The notes under the pieces were generated by a model. That model was not told the DNA's origin. It did no database searches and saw only the letters and a program-made list of their open reading frames with translations. From Fulvivirgaceae bacterium JP3-4 (lineage in GTDB: Bacteria > Bacteroidota > Bacteroidia > Cytophagales > Cyclobacteriaceae), in contig JARKND010000004.1 of NCBI GenBank assembly GCA_029309925.1, forward strand, positions 186,001 through 250,000: a stretch of 64,000 nucleotides of DNA, given 5' to 3'. Positions 37,001 to 44,235 of this stretch are shown here, one piece after another (the stretch's first letter is position 1; each line of letters starts with the position of its first letter). The position numbers and the translations under genes were made by a program.

Positions 37001-40000
37001 TTTGTAACAATGACGGCCGGATCGAAGTGACACAGATCAGACTCACCGACAATAGTGTTGGCTCGCCAGCGTCTGCAACAGACAATACGGCTGCGTTGAT
37101 TGACGCGCGTTACAGCTTCCAGTGGTACAACAACGCAGCCCTGACTGCAGGAACAGAACTGGAAGACGCTATCGCTCCGGACGATATCACACTTAAAGTT
37201 CTTGGTCACGATGCTGATGGAGACTTTGCTCCCGAAGAAGACGACTACGGCCTGATGCAGGCCGGCACATACTACGTGGTGGCTACGCGCACTAACAATA
37301 CGCTGCCGGGCTTCGGCTGCCCTACCCTTCCGTTCAGAGTGGATGTGCAGGATGTTCACAACAATCCGGTACCTAACCTGACGGTGTTGAGCAATACTTC
37401 ATGCTTGCCTGCCGGACCTGGCGAAGGTGAGATTCATATCAACGTAACTGATGCTACTGGCGGACCATTCCTTCCTGGTGGCGGATTTACTTACACCTAC
37501 ACATGGAACGGGCCGACCCAGCCAGGCGCACCGAATGCGGTTCCCGGTAACGGAAATGGAAATGGCAACAGCGCTGATGGTGATGATGATGAATATGTTC
37601 AGCTCCTCGACAGCACAACGCCTTATGACGTTCGCATCACGAATGATCAGACAGGTTGTTTCACCAACGCCATTGCAACCATCGTGAAAAACGCAACACC
37701 AGTCTTCGTGCAGAACGTAACGGTAGCTGACGAGATTCTTTGTTCACCAACAGGTGACGGAAGCATTACCGTGACGCGTGTTACATTGAATGACCGCACT
37801 GGCGCATCGCAGGATTTCGTTCCTGCGCCTGCCGGCCCACAAGGAAATATCAGCGACTTTAACTTCGAATGGCAGAGAGTGGGTAATCCGTTCACACAGC
37901 TCACTGCAGGTACAACACTCAATAACGCAAACTATGATACCGATCCGGCTCCGGGCGGGTTCGGAAACGTGATTGGCGCAGGTACCTACCGCGTTACTGC
38001 CAGACGTGCTACGGGCGCACCTGGTGCAGGCTGTCCTTCAGCTCCGTTTGAAGTCGTCATCAAAGATCTGCGTGTTAACCCTGTGGTTTCACTTACGCCA
38101 TTTGCCAACACTTCATGTGCAACACTCCCGGGCGATATGGAAGGTGAGATCGAAGTGCGTGTCGCTGATGCTACAACAGCATTAGGTGCAACAGGCTTCA
38201 CTTACAACTGGACCACCACACCGCTGCTCACACCGATTGCCGCAGGTGCCGGAGACGGTGATGGCGATGGACTCGATGGTGATGACGATCATCCGACAAG
38301 TCTTGCAGATGGTGGTTATACCGTATCCGTGCGCAGTGATAAGTCAGGTTGTACAGGTATTGGCACAACTACAATTCTGAAAAACACTACACCGATCTTT
38401 ATTCAGGATGTGGCAGTGTTGAACCAGATTTTGTGCGGCCCTGACGGACAGCTCACAATTGCTTCGATAACGCTTAACGACCGAAACGGCAACACGCAAA
38501 CATTTAACACGGGCTCTACTCCAAACATCAGTGATTTTGAGTTCACATGGACAAGGCCGGGCATTGCCGGATCACAACTTACTGCGGGCACGGTGTTAAA
38601 CGCTGGCAACTATAATGCGGCAAACTTCGCAGGAACAGCGTTTGGTTTTGGAAGCTATACCGTTACGGCTACACGCAACTCGGGTGGCCCTGGCAACGGA
38701 TGTTCTTCTGCACCTTACAATGTGCAGATCCTTGACCGCAGAGTTTTCCCTGTGGTTACACTCACACCGTTTGCCAATACCTCGTGCTCAATTATTCCGG
38801 CTCAGTTTGAAGGCGAGATCGAGATTCGCGTAACGGATGCATCCCCAGCAGTAGGTCCTGCGGGATTCGACTACACATGGAATGCCGGAACCGGTACAGC
38901 ACTCGTATCAAACAACCCGGCTAACGATGGTGATGGCAGTGGCCTCGATGGTGATGATGATCATCCAACGGGGCTGCGTGAAGGGACGTACAACCTCTCC
39001 GTTGTAAGTAATAAGTCGGGTTGCCCTGCAACAGCACAAACGGAGATCTTCAAGAACTCGACTCCCGTGTTTACACAACTCGTTACACCGACAGACCAGG
39101 TACTTTGCGCTGCCGATGGACGTCTTATTGTCAACGAAGTGCGCGTAATCGACCGCGATCAGAACGTGCAGTCGAGCAATACGGATTTCCCGATCACTGA
39201 TTTCGAATTTACATACTCACGCACAACAGTCGCAAACACAATCCCTGGTGTCACCGGCACACAGCTGAATGTGACCAACTTCCCGACTATTGGTGCGGAT
39301 ACTTACTTCGTGGTTCCCAGACGAATTGCCGGAGGCCCGGGACGCGACTGCGTGTCTCCTCCATACAAAGTTGACATCCAGAACAAAGCGTTGTTCCCTG
39401 TCGTGTCACTCACTCCATTCGCTAACACTTCATGCGATCCTAACTTCTTTGAAGGTGAGATCGAAGTGCGTGTGACGGACAATTCAGTCAACCTGCCGGC
39501 ACCGCTGACAGGAGCGCCTTTCAACTACGCTTACAACTGGACCACTTCTGCAACTCCGGGTGTTATCAATGGTCCGGTTGCCGGAACCCATGACGGAGAC
39601 GGAAGCTCTGCCGATGGCGATGGCGATCATCCGCTTGCACTCGAAGACGGTGCCTATACCATCCAGGTTCGCAATACACAGACAAACTGTATTTCAACCG
39701 GATCTACAACCATCTTCAGAAACTCAACGCCTGTATTTACGCAACTGGTAACACCTGTTCATCAGGTGCTGTGTAATCCAGATGGTTCACTGACAGTAAA
39801 CGAAGTGAAAGTGATCGATCGCGATGGCAACATTGAAAGCAATGTCAACGGTGACTTCCCGCTCGCTGATTTCACATTCAGCTATGACCGCACGACCATC
39901 GGAAACACAATTCCTGGTGTCACTGCGTCAACGTTGAACAATACAAACTACGCAGCGATAGGTTTCGATACATACTATGTGGTAGCGACACGTGTGGCTG

Positions 40001-42429
40001 GTGGTCCAGGACTCGGTTGTTCTTCGGCTCCATATAAAGTTGACATCGAAGACAGACGCCTCTTCCCTACTGTGAGCTTCGCATCACTTGCGAACTCCAG
40101 CTGTAATGTGGCGATGCCAAACGGTGCAGTAATTGCAACCGCTGCCGAGGCGAACGGAACAAACACCGGACCATACACATTTGCATGGACGTTGAATGGC
40201 GGTGCGCTTTCACCTGCCTCAACGGTTGTCACGCTCGGGGCGAACCAAAGCCGCGTCAATGATGCCCTGGATGGAAACTATGTCGTAACTGCTACGAACA
40301 CAGTAACAGGTTGTCCTTTCGATGCAAGCTTTGCGCTGAAGCTCGATCAGACCATGAGCACGCCAAACATCATCGAAGTGATCACAACAGATCCGTTGGA
40401 TTGTAATCCTTCCGCAAGCGCAGAGGTTACAAAGATTACGTTGGGTAGTACTTCGAATTCAGTATTGTTCCCTCCTAACATTCCGCCTAACAACGAAGTG
40501 ACAGGAGCAGCCCTGCTGAATTTTACATACAATTGGTACCAGGGCGGAACTGCTCCTGCAAATCAGTTACCGATGACGACTCCATGTATCGGTCCGAACT
40601 GTGCCACTCCGGTAGCGGGTGTTACTGCGGGCACGTACTTCGTCACGGTGCTTGACCCTCGCACGGATTGCGTATCCGGTCCGAAGCAAGTTGTAATCAA
40701 CGATGACGACATCATCTATCCGGACCTCGTGATCACGCAAACGAGACTTCAGGTGAGCTGTATCGGAGGCGTTGGAAGCGCAGAACTGCAGGCAACTGCT
40801 GACGGCTTCAACGACACGAACGCAAACTACGTGTTCAACTGGTTCCGAAACCTGGATGCAACACCGCCAAGCGCACAGACTGGCAGCACATTCTCGAATC
40901 TTGTTGCGGGCGATTATTCCGCAGAAGTTCTCGATCAGACTACAGGCTGTACCTCAGAAGCGCTGTACATCGTGCCGGATGATACGCCAAGGTTCCTGCC
41001 GCAAATCTCGTTGTCAACAGACCCACGCGTGAACTGTCTGGTGAATGATGGTGTGTTGCTGGCGCGTGAGATCGGGTTCAACCCAAACAGCGGTTATCCG
41101 TTCCCTTCAAATTACAGTGCTGAGCTGTACCCTGGCGCTAATCCGAACGTAGCGGTTCCAGGTGTTGCCATGCCAAACGAACCTGGCTTCCCGCGCAACT
41201 GGAGAACAACAGGTCTTGACATCGGAACGTATACAGTTAAGATCATCGACAACAATACGGGTTGTACAACCACCGATAACATTGACGTTGCCGATGGAAG
41301 AACTGCACCGGTTGTAGTGATCGTCCAGGAAAATCCGTTGATCAATTGCGATCCGCTGAGGCCAAATGGTCAGCTTGCAGCTACTGCAGATCAGGGACAG
41401 GTTGGTGGATATACCTTCGACTGGTTCCGCGGCCAGACCGTAAGCGGATCTTCAATCGAATCACAGAATATTCTGGTAGGTGAAACGATCGGGTCTTATA
41501 CCGTTCGCGTGACGAATAACATAACGGGATGTTTCAAGGACCAGGTTGGTCAGATCACCGATGGCCGTGTCGTTGCGCCAACTCCTACTCCTGAAGTCGT
41601 GATGCACCGCACACACTGCGTGATTCCTGATGGATGGGTAAAAGCTACGGTCGGAGGTATCACATTGAATTACTCCTTTGACTGGTGGGATGGTGAAACG
41701 GATGCCGGCTCACCTGACTTCAACGGAGTTGATTACCCAGGTCGCCCTGAAGGATTCTATACGGTGAAAGTAATGGACATTACTACTGGTTGTTACTCAC
41801 TTCCTGCAAGCATCGAAGTACTCGACCAGACCGAAATTCCTGAGCTCATCTTCACAACAACGGCTTCGTTCTGCGAAGATCTTCCTGACGGATTCACGAA
41901 GGGTAATGGTTCTGTACAAGTTGACATGAATCCTGCGTACCTGTTCACAGACTCAATCGCATGGACGAAAGTTGAGCCACCTGCAAGGCAGCGTCCTGAG
42001 CTGCAGGAATCGGAGCTGGTGCCCATCGAGCTTGCCGGAACAGGTGCATACGTAACGGATCTTTTCCCTGGCTTCTATAAGAGTGAAGTTACCACAGTGA
42101 AGGGTTGCAGGAACTGGGGTGTTACAGAAGTGAAGACAGAAATCCGAGCGTACAACCTGGTAACAAGAAACAGTGACGGAAAGAACGATGCGTTTGTGAT
42201 CGACTGTATCAGCAGATTCCCTAACAACAACGTGAAGATCTTCAACCGCGCTGGTGTGAAGGTTTATGAAGCCGATGGCTATGACAACAATGAAAAGGTA
42301 TTCCGCGGTCTAGGTGAGCGCGGAGTTTATACTACCGGTAACGACTTGCCAGTAGGTACTTACTTCTACATTATCGACAAACGTGACGGTTCTAAACCAA
42401 GAACTGGTTACCTTGAACTTGTGAAATGA
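28003..42429 (+). CDS. Giant SprB-like T9SS surface adhesin, 4808 aa
   Basis: One uninterrupted 14.4-kb frame. Signal peptide (~1-31, ending LVANAQ); a calcium-type loop CFDGLDNDGDGKIDKAD; FG-GAP/VCBS repeats (~125-550, seven DxDxDG loops); a CARDB-like region (~645-785); then about 38 SprB/Ig-like modules of ~100 residues (~806-4690). Each module starts with a Cys-x-x-x-NG or DG motif and ends in a GxYxVxVxxxxTGC pattern. The C-terminal ~95 residues (NSDGKNDAFVIDC onward) are a type B T9SS sorting domain. Relatives such as SprB of Flavobacterium move on the cell surface in gliding or act as adhesins. The PorP/SprF gene overlapping its stop is the expected secretion partner. Ligand unknown. 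Confidence 0.95.
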   Translation: MTHCFIAKQRTLLALSLLAVCSLFSLVANAQTTVDCSIAANCSNAACNFAANIERGCRCFDGLDNDGDGKIDKADSNCAAYYGLTFVGEGSNCSIVPPGTPDPFDLVNAPITSAQNTADTQSKVSVGDIDGDGIPDAVITSKWNSELRVIATRSPQADGTQAGKVKSDFNLSGAVANQMFSDAPSSGPCKPNRLLFEHENLIADIDKDGKAELYGVVSNRGGNPETPPTCFYLVGFKYAPDDLVPLFKAVSVGTDRPGTFGIADMDGDGKAEIYLRDRIYAAETGALLASAGGDWDLDVTSAPVAVNISGDTKMELVCGTKIYSIPSLANRNPATPAALTLLHDMNTIGTNDAYVKLMNDPVEYGIDTHSSCSVADIDRDGNVDVVISGALNSVTGPTTVFYWNVVKNTVSIFSPPDPTYANGWIWGTGRVNLGDANGDGRTDFSFIAGSRLWCLTTDAAGNLVPLWANPRTINDTRSGVLTVTIYDFNNDGHPEMVYRDSQILAVIDGATGTQLKWSSVCQSHTYTEGPIIADVNGDGGTDICVTCNTSNSFDINDGLQQQALGQFRLYYSAANDWLPTRRVWNQPGYFVVNIKDNLQLPFPQLDQNLIYSNAPCPNGLPGPQMPMNVFLNQVPYLSANGCPVFPAPDLSFTGDDPANLPFPPGDPRNQPAVEVIPPVCGNLGIQVRFRIINDGDLPLTLNVPVSFWKADPTLASTTQADKLFTTNINISNLAVDGTLLTGFQSFNGTGGTFRLYIVLNNSGATLPINPNASSTTECRLDNNIYSVNIVPDPFVTKIVKIQDNFKCVNTAPNTGELRVRIFKGGVEETDYSQYGFQWYTGNASNPVAIPGATNYNITGLAEGDYTALVRNVVKNCTGVLVDTTIVRTGVDPDVVITATNQTLCNPANGSLTATVQGVGGNTGYTFRWYDQTLQDLGITGSVAANMVAGNYKLIVTKDGCSKQFDAPPILPPNKPDAQASVLQHVVDCINPNSGSVTADAVFNAVVQNPANYTFTWYFYNNATATRGSVLPAANGTGQTRTGLAAGFYQVTIRDNATQCDANQAPIVEVTSQTVLPTALITRTLDQTSCDPTKPNGSLTASATGGTLVSPNDFTFEWFRGDNTLAANKIPIAGGPETVSGAKGEILNNAKGGGIVYTVRVTTPNNCSATEKLTVNEAINVPVLTLTELTPNTVCDVTKATNPYNGSIQATVTFAGNNVTLPDPNYRFTWYDGTTTTTLHNPAPANLQNPVLSGLQDGNYAATVERTDLFCLSTPKTVPVTRATVLPILSATSTGSNNCDPALTPDGTVTVSVTNTAAAPGPFTYQWYAGNAVGVNPLGAANNGTSATAIKVGGPVGAPNQYTVEVLNTATGCVNNTTQFVADVSVVPVLSFASIVPNSMCDPTKFNGSLTAQVDNIPAGYTIGDYAFRWFDGQTTVTLHAPPSVTATLAQLDAGFYTVDARNTKTGCQSAPISNQVPNAKIFPALQPASTGSNNCDPSLTPDGTVSYTVTNIQPGDVFIQQWYDGNAVTPGNELPGGNNGTAVTAIKLGGPVGAPKPYTVLVTNTTTGCTNFTTAAVPDISIVPILSTSVVANSICSPASAFNGSFTANVTNIPALYTIADYDFTFRNAANVIIQASSPDNSLSNVDAGAYSVIGRNRLTGCTSAPASNNVPNAKVFPDLTPSSTGSTNCVNDPGNGINPDGTATVTVAVTPGPHSFQWYLGSGDPIANALTPIAGATSATRGGLGGPVGAPNAYTVLVTDVPSGCTSFTTAFVADASVIPVLSFGPITPNTICSPATSFDGSMTVQVDNIGSFALTDFAFTWFDGDQVTDPQHAPQPAAAVDHLLPLLDAAQYTVRARNTLTGCISAPITGQVPDGKINPIVAVTTTGSTNCTNGPGITPDGTATATITNNALGDPMSFAWTAVAPATALTPANNPSAATAIFLGGPTNAPNAYDVVVTNTRTGCVGNGQGLVADLSSKPVPVLAAFDNHVCDPLLITQGPQNHDGHVDITAVNHNGGPIGPAGLTYEWRSVNAANVIGAAIGGQTSAVLPNRPAGKYAAIVSITALGCTSDPVIEEVLDDLTPPDITPAVTPNTNCPGGGINANGSAAVTLVDAVALPSVNYTIQWHTGAIVGAPIGGATNPVLSNQITGTETFTAEVTNRVTGCVSAEPMTVTDARVIPSVAVTVVQNNLNCTGTANGQLLATPANAGVNFTVTWAPAITVTGAGNINNTQLPAGAYSATVRNNDTGCVSPADGQNIIDQFTYPGIAVTITDQTSCSATPNGALAVTVAGGVTYEWFDGAGTALDPTPTVATTITGLASGDYTVRATIDATGCAATKTEFVPNTITYPVLTLTPSGATNCTNPNGQIAFSQTGLQSVTSYTLWVLDEVGNATTTNAAAIQIPGNIRATNTDPIPNLANLAPGYFTAMIRDENTKCNSQPVSTFIARPNFPTITINSIAAGSSCGVGSTGGIDATVAGGAAPYTFRWYNAAPSNNNITFIADPPTPANPPNMGVNPVIQSTEDLVNVATGVYTLVVVDNAGCGNYDVKSVPALNAPNITVTKTDNTQCSPGQNGTITVTVAGTPATPYGITLFDGNDPLTAVLESGPVNGIQNVNTVFNGLLHDEYLVKIDDGGSPACPIYRSVQLAQVAFNPVVQTQVLSPNTSCDPNLAADGEVRITVSSNPDPTNAANAASADFEITSINPLPLGAFVPGMNLGTGGSADITGFKPLAYAIVVTDLYTGCQTNAAVNVPDVQDVPDAIAATPTPETMCAIGSNGSALASVANVVTADLDQFDFTWARNNDLTLPVYTAAGDGANTQGELLNQAHATANTPGNFWPMGAAGQGSGARTFFVQGVKNATAPSGVGCKTGIVQVVIPDQHVTPDITLTPFFDSFCIANAGNNLIGDGKITVVPDADAATPGQQGGNFNYSWTPVPLASAAPPVNSNAASFDIIQLHDGTYTVTVTNNANLCSVQNTTTISPAPYVLTIDNALVTDQRVCNNDGRIEVTQIRLTDNSVGSPASATDNTAALIDARYSFQWYNNAALTAGTELEDAIAPDDITLKVLGHDADGDFAPEEDDYGLMQAGTYYVVATRTNNTLPGFGCPTLPFRVDVQDVHNNPVPNLTVLSNTSCLPAGPGEGEIHINVTDATGGPFLPGGGFTYTYTWNGPTQPGAPNAVPGNGNGNGNSADGDDDEYVQLLDSTTPYDVRITNDQTGCFTNAIATIVKNATPVFVQNVTVADEILCSPTGDGSITVTRVTLNDRTGASQDFVPAPAGPQGNISDFNFEWQRVGNPFTQLTAGTTLNNANYDTDPAPGGFGNVIGAGTYRVTARRATGAPGAGCPSAPFEVVIKDLRVNPVVSLTPFANTSCATLPGDMEGEIEVRVADATTALGATGFTYNWTTTPLLTPIAAGAGDGDGDGLDGDDDHPTSLADGGYTVSVRSDKSGCTGIGTTTILKNTTPIFIQDVAVLNQILCGPDGQLTIASITLNDRNGNTQTFNTGSTPNISDFEFTWTRPGIAGSQLTAGTVLNAGNYNAANFAGTAFGFGSYTVTATRNSGGPGNGCSSAPYNVQILDRRVFPVVTLTPFANTSCSIIPAQFEGEIEIRVTDASPAVGPAGFDYTWNAGTGTALVSNNPANDGDGSGLDGDDDHPTGLREGTYNLSVVSNKSGCPATAQTEIFKNSTPVFTQLVTPTDQVLCAADGRLIVNEVRVIDRDQNVQSSNTDFPITDFEFTYSRTTVANTIPGVTGTQLNVTNFPTIGADTYFVVPRRIAGGPGRDCVSPPYKVDIQNKALFPVVSLTPFANTSCDPNFFEGEIEVRVTDNSVNLPAPLTGAPFNYAYNWTTSATPGVINGPVAGTHDGDGSSADGDGDHPLALEDGAYTIQVRNTQTNCISTGSTTIFRNSTPVFTQLVTPVHQVLCNPDGSLTVNEVKVIDRDGNIESNVNGDFPLADFTFSYDRTTIGNTIPGVTASTLNNTNYAAIGFDTYYVVATRVAGGPGLGCSSAPYKVDIEDRRLFPTVSFASLANSSCNVAMPNGAVIATAAEANGTNTGPYTFAWTLNGGALSPASTVVTLGANQSRVNDALDGNYVVTATNTVTGCPFDASFALKLDQTMSTPNIIEVITTDPLDCNPSASAEVTKITLGSTSNSVLFPPNIPPNNEVTGAALLNFTYNWYQGGTAPANQLPMTTPCIGPNCATPVAGVTAGTYFVTVLDPRTDCVSGPKQVVINDDDIIYPDLVITQTRLQVSCIGGVGSAELQATADGFNDTNANYVFNWFRNLDATPPSAQTGSTFSNLVAGDYSAEVLDQTTGCTSEALYIVPDDTPRFLPQISLSTDPRVNCLVNDGVLLAREIGFNPNSGYPFPSNYSAELYPGANPNVAVPGVAMPNEPGFPRNWRTTGLDIGTYTVKIIDNNTGCTTTDNIDVADGRTAPVVVIVQENPLINCDPLRPNGQLAATADQGQVGGYTFDWFRGQTVSGSSIESQNILVGETIGSYTVRVTNNITGCFKDQVGQITDGRVVAPTPTPEVVMHRTHCVIPDGWVKATVGGITLNYSFDWWDGETDAGSPDFNGVDYPGRPEGFYTVKVMDITTGCYSLPASIEVLDQTEIPELIFTTTASFCEDLPDGFTKGNGSVQVDMNPAYLFTDSIAWTKVEPPARQRPELQESELVPIELAGTGAYVTDLFPGFYKSEVTTVKGCRNWGVTEVKTEIRAYNLVTRNSDGKNDAFVIDCISRFPNNNVKIFNRAGVKVYEADGYDNNEKVFRGLGERGVYTTGNDLPVGTYFYIIDKRDGSKPRTGYLELVK
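31890..34260 (+). repeat. Two-module superrepeat, ~590 bp period, in giant adhesin
   Basis: Within the adhesin, modules beginning NCDPALTPDG (~31.89 kb), NCDPSLTPDG (~32.48 kb), NCVNDPGNGINPDG (~33.07 kb) and NCTNGPGITPDG (~33.67 kb) recur every ~590 bases. Each carries a GGPVGAPN-type segment and alternates with a CDPTKFNGS- or CSPATSFDG-type module. About four copies are seen. Confidence 0.75.
37380..40080 (+). repeat. Two-module superrepeat, ~670 bp period, in giant adhesin
   Basis: The segment SLTPFANTSC and its variants recur at about 37.38, 38.09, 38.76, 39.41 and 40.08 kb, so the period is about 650-710 bases. One module of each pair carries an acidic DGDG...DGDDDHP insert; the other has VTLNDRxGNxQ and GGPGxGCxSAPY features. 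Four copies plus an end unit are visible, more alike than the rest of the protein. Confidence 0.78.
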
Positions 42430-43364
42430 TGAAAAGAGCTGGAATTATTTTTGGATTGCTTTTGGTGTTGGGTGTTGCCCAGGCGCAGCAACGTCCGCTG
42501 CAATCGCTTTACATGTTTGATCCACTGCTCATTAATCCCGCTTACGCGGGAACTCACGTGCAGCTGAGTGGAACTGCGATATATCGCAACCAGTGGGTGA
42601 ACTTCGATGGCGCTCCGAAAACGATGACCGGAACAATTCACTCCGGTTTCAGGAAGGCACGTGTTGGTCTGGGATTAATTTTTGGCAACGACCAGATCGG
42701 GGTGCACAGCGATAACAGCGCATACTTTGTCTACTCTTATAAACTCCCCTTGTCAAAGCGTAAGGATTCAGGTGTTCTCTCCTTCGGCCTTCAGGGTGGA
42801 TTCAATCAGCTTACGTCCGACTTTTTCAAAACAAATCCACGCGATGGTTCGGAGATCGGTGTTATCAATAAGTTCAATCCGAACTTCGGTGCCGGAATGT
42901 TCCTCCGTACCAAGAGTGCCTACGCAGGGCTTTCCGTTCCTTACATTCTGCAGAACCAAACCATTGATGTCATCACACCTGAAGCAGACACCGTTAATGC
43001 CCGTGGTCGTCAGCAACGGTACTACTACCTGACGGGAGGATTCTCAAAGACAGTCGGCCCAAATGTAAAATGGATGCCTTCAGCACTGATCCGCGTGCAG
43101 CAAAACGCGCCACTGAGCTTTGACATCAACAACATGTTCGTTTTGTACGATGTGGTTGGACTGGGTTTCAGTTACCGCCTGAATGATTCAATGGTGGGAT
43201 TGTTCGAACTCCAGATCAATGAAAACTTCCACGTAGGCTATGCATACGATATCACAACCTCGGAAATTCGCCTGTACTCCAATGGCTCGCACGAGATCAT
43301 GATCAACTATCGCATCAAGTTGCCTGGAATACATCGCGGGCTGCCATGCCCATCGTACTGGTAA
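42426..43364 (+). CDS. PorP/SprF family T9SS partner protein
   Basis: 312-aa outer-membrane barrel of the PorP/SprF family. The signal peptide ends VAQAQ and is followed by the family's LYMFDPLLINPAYAGTH and YRNQWVNFDGAPKT; FGLQGGFNQLTSDFF and IMINYRIKLP mark later strands. The ATG at 42426 overlaps the adhesin stop as ATGA; a second ATG three bases on is possible. In gliding bacteria SprF is needed for export or attachment of SprB, and this gene order matches that pair, so this protein is probably the dedicated partner of the 4808-aa adhesin. A strong terminator follows the gene. Confidence 0.93.
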   Translation: MMKRAGIIFGLLLVLGVAQAQQRPLQSLYMFDPLLINPAYAGTHVQLSGTAIYRNQWVNFDGAPKTMTGTIHSGFRKARVGLGLIFGNDQIGVHSDNSAYFVYSYKLPLSKRKDSGVLSFGLQGGFNQLTSDFFKTNPRDGSEIGVINKFNPNFGAGMFLRTKSAYAGLSVPYILQNQTIDVITPEADTVNARGRQQRYYYLTGGFSKTVGPNVKWMPSALIRVQQNAPLSFDINNMFVLYDVVGLGFSYRLNDSMVGLFELQINENFHVGYAYDITTSEIRLYSNGSHEIMINYRIKLPGIHRGLPCPSYW

Positions 43365-43390
43365 GAATATCACGAATCAGAAAAAATAAT

Positions 43391-43416
43391 AAAGGCACTC
43401 AACAGTGCCTTTTTTC
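43391..43416 (+). terminator. Rho-independent terminator after PorP/SprF gene
   Basis: AAAGGCACT (43391-43399) pairs with AGTGCCTTT (43404-43412) around a four-base loop and runs into a T-tract. It lies 27 bases after the PorP/SprF stop and ends the T9SS cluster. Confidence 0.85.
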
Positions 43417-43473
43417 TTTGCAGGGCAGAATTGTATCAGGCGGTGAAAATTGTAACTTCACAAAAACCTTCTT

Positions 43474-43710
43474 ATGTCTGCAATCATATTTGCGTTTATC
43501 GGTGGCGTTGGGTTCCAGGAACTCATCGTACTGCTTGTTCTGTTCCTGCTTCCAGCGATACTGTGGATCTGGGCAATAATCGATTTGCTTCGCAGCACCT
43601 TCGCAAGTGACACCAACAAGCTGATATGGGCATTGGTGATTATTTTTATTCCTTTCATCGGGTCGCTTCTCTACCTGGTAATTGGAAGAAGACAGAAGGT
43701 AGTGAGTTGA
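43474..43710 (+). CDS. Small PLDc_N-type membrane protein
   Basis: 78-aa protein with two hydrophobic segments (FQELIVLLVLFLLPAILWIW and LIWALVIIFIPFIGSLLYLV) separated by a short polar turn containing DLLRSTFASDTNK. The WxxxxxxDLxxS...W...I...PxxGxxxY pattern is that of the phospholipase D N-terminal (PLDc_N) domain, found before cardiolipin synthase catalytic domains and also as stand-alone proteins. No catalytic domain follows, so it is the stand-alone form, probably in the inner membrane. The start is ATG 43474. It is separated from the T9SS cluster by a terminator. Confidence 0.85.
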   Translation: MSAIIFAFIGGVGFQELIVLLVLFLLPAILWIWAIIDLLRSTFASDTNKLIWALVIIFIPFIGSLLYLVIGRRQKVVS

Positions 43711-44192
43711 TTCTGACGAGTATTGAATCGAGTCACTTCACCCCACGCTTTCTTCTTAAGGACCTGCGTTTAAAAGACGATTTTCTCATGTTTTTGGGCG
43801 TCCCCCTGCCGCCACACTTGCCTTCATTACGGGTCGCGTTTTCCGCTCCAACAATCCACCGCACGCAGTGTCTGTGCGCTTAGTGTCACCCTGAGCGTAC
43901 TGCGCCATCTATGAAATGCATCACCTATTGCGAAGAGTCCATTTCGGTTTCCGCTGCAACCGCTGACGCAACAACGTTCGTTGCAATTAGCATCACACGA
44001 TGTCTTGTCGGGGTCTCTGCTTCAGGACCCCGACACGTGAACAACACTTAAGCGTCAGAGACAGCGAGGTCCCGAAGCGGAGACCCGCTGGGACACTCAG
44101 TCCTTTTCTCCTTCAGGAGAAGGGTTAGGAATGAGGTGAAGCATGCAACACTTAAGAACGTGTGTAAGTCTTACGACACTGCCTTTGGCACA
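43711..44192. other. Gene-free region with repeat remnants
   Basis: About 480 bases with no credible gene between convergent genes. It holds a GGGCGTCCCC ... TTTTCCGCTCCAA segment (43796-43851), a TGTCACCCTGAGC segment (~43883), a 10-bp-stem hairpin at 44006-44035 and an inverted copy of its core at 44068-44086. These look like remnants of dispersed repeats. Confidence 0.5.
44006..44086. repeat. Inverted repeat pair, REP-like
   Basis: TGTCGGGGTC (44006-44015) and GACCCCGACA (44026-44035) form a 10-bp stem. In addition, the 19-base segment at 44011-44029 is the reverse complement of 44068-44086 with two mismatches. No U-run follows, so it resembles a palindromic dispersed repeat more than a terminator. 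Confidence 0.6.
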
Positions 44193-44232
44193 AATCAACG
44201 TATCAACCAATCAACGTATCAACGATTCAACG
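44193..44232. repeat. Octamer array, single arm (locus D)
   Basis: Five consecutive octamers: AATCAACG, TATCAACC, AATCAACG, TATCAACG, ATTCAACG. The array ends three bases before the stop codon of ppk1 (44236). No inverted partner was found near the PLDc_N gene. Confidence 0.9.
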
Positions 44233-44235
44233 TCC

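Noticed and set aside
28003-42429. Long antisense and shifted frames inside the giant adhesin
   Set aside because: They mirror the codon pattern of the repeated sense frame and have no homology-like features; shadows only.
44006-44035. Terminator for the PLDc_N or ppk1 gene
   Set aside because: Strong stem but no U-run on either side and far from both stop codons; a REP-like repeat is a better description.
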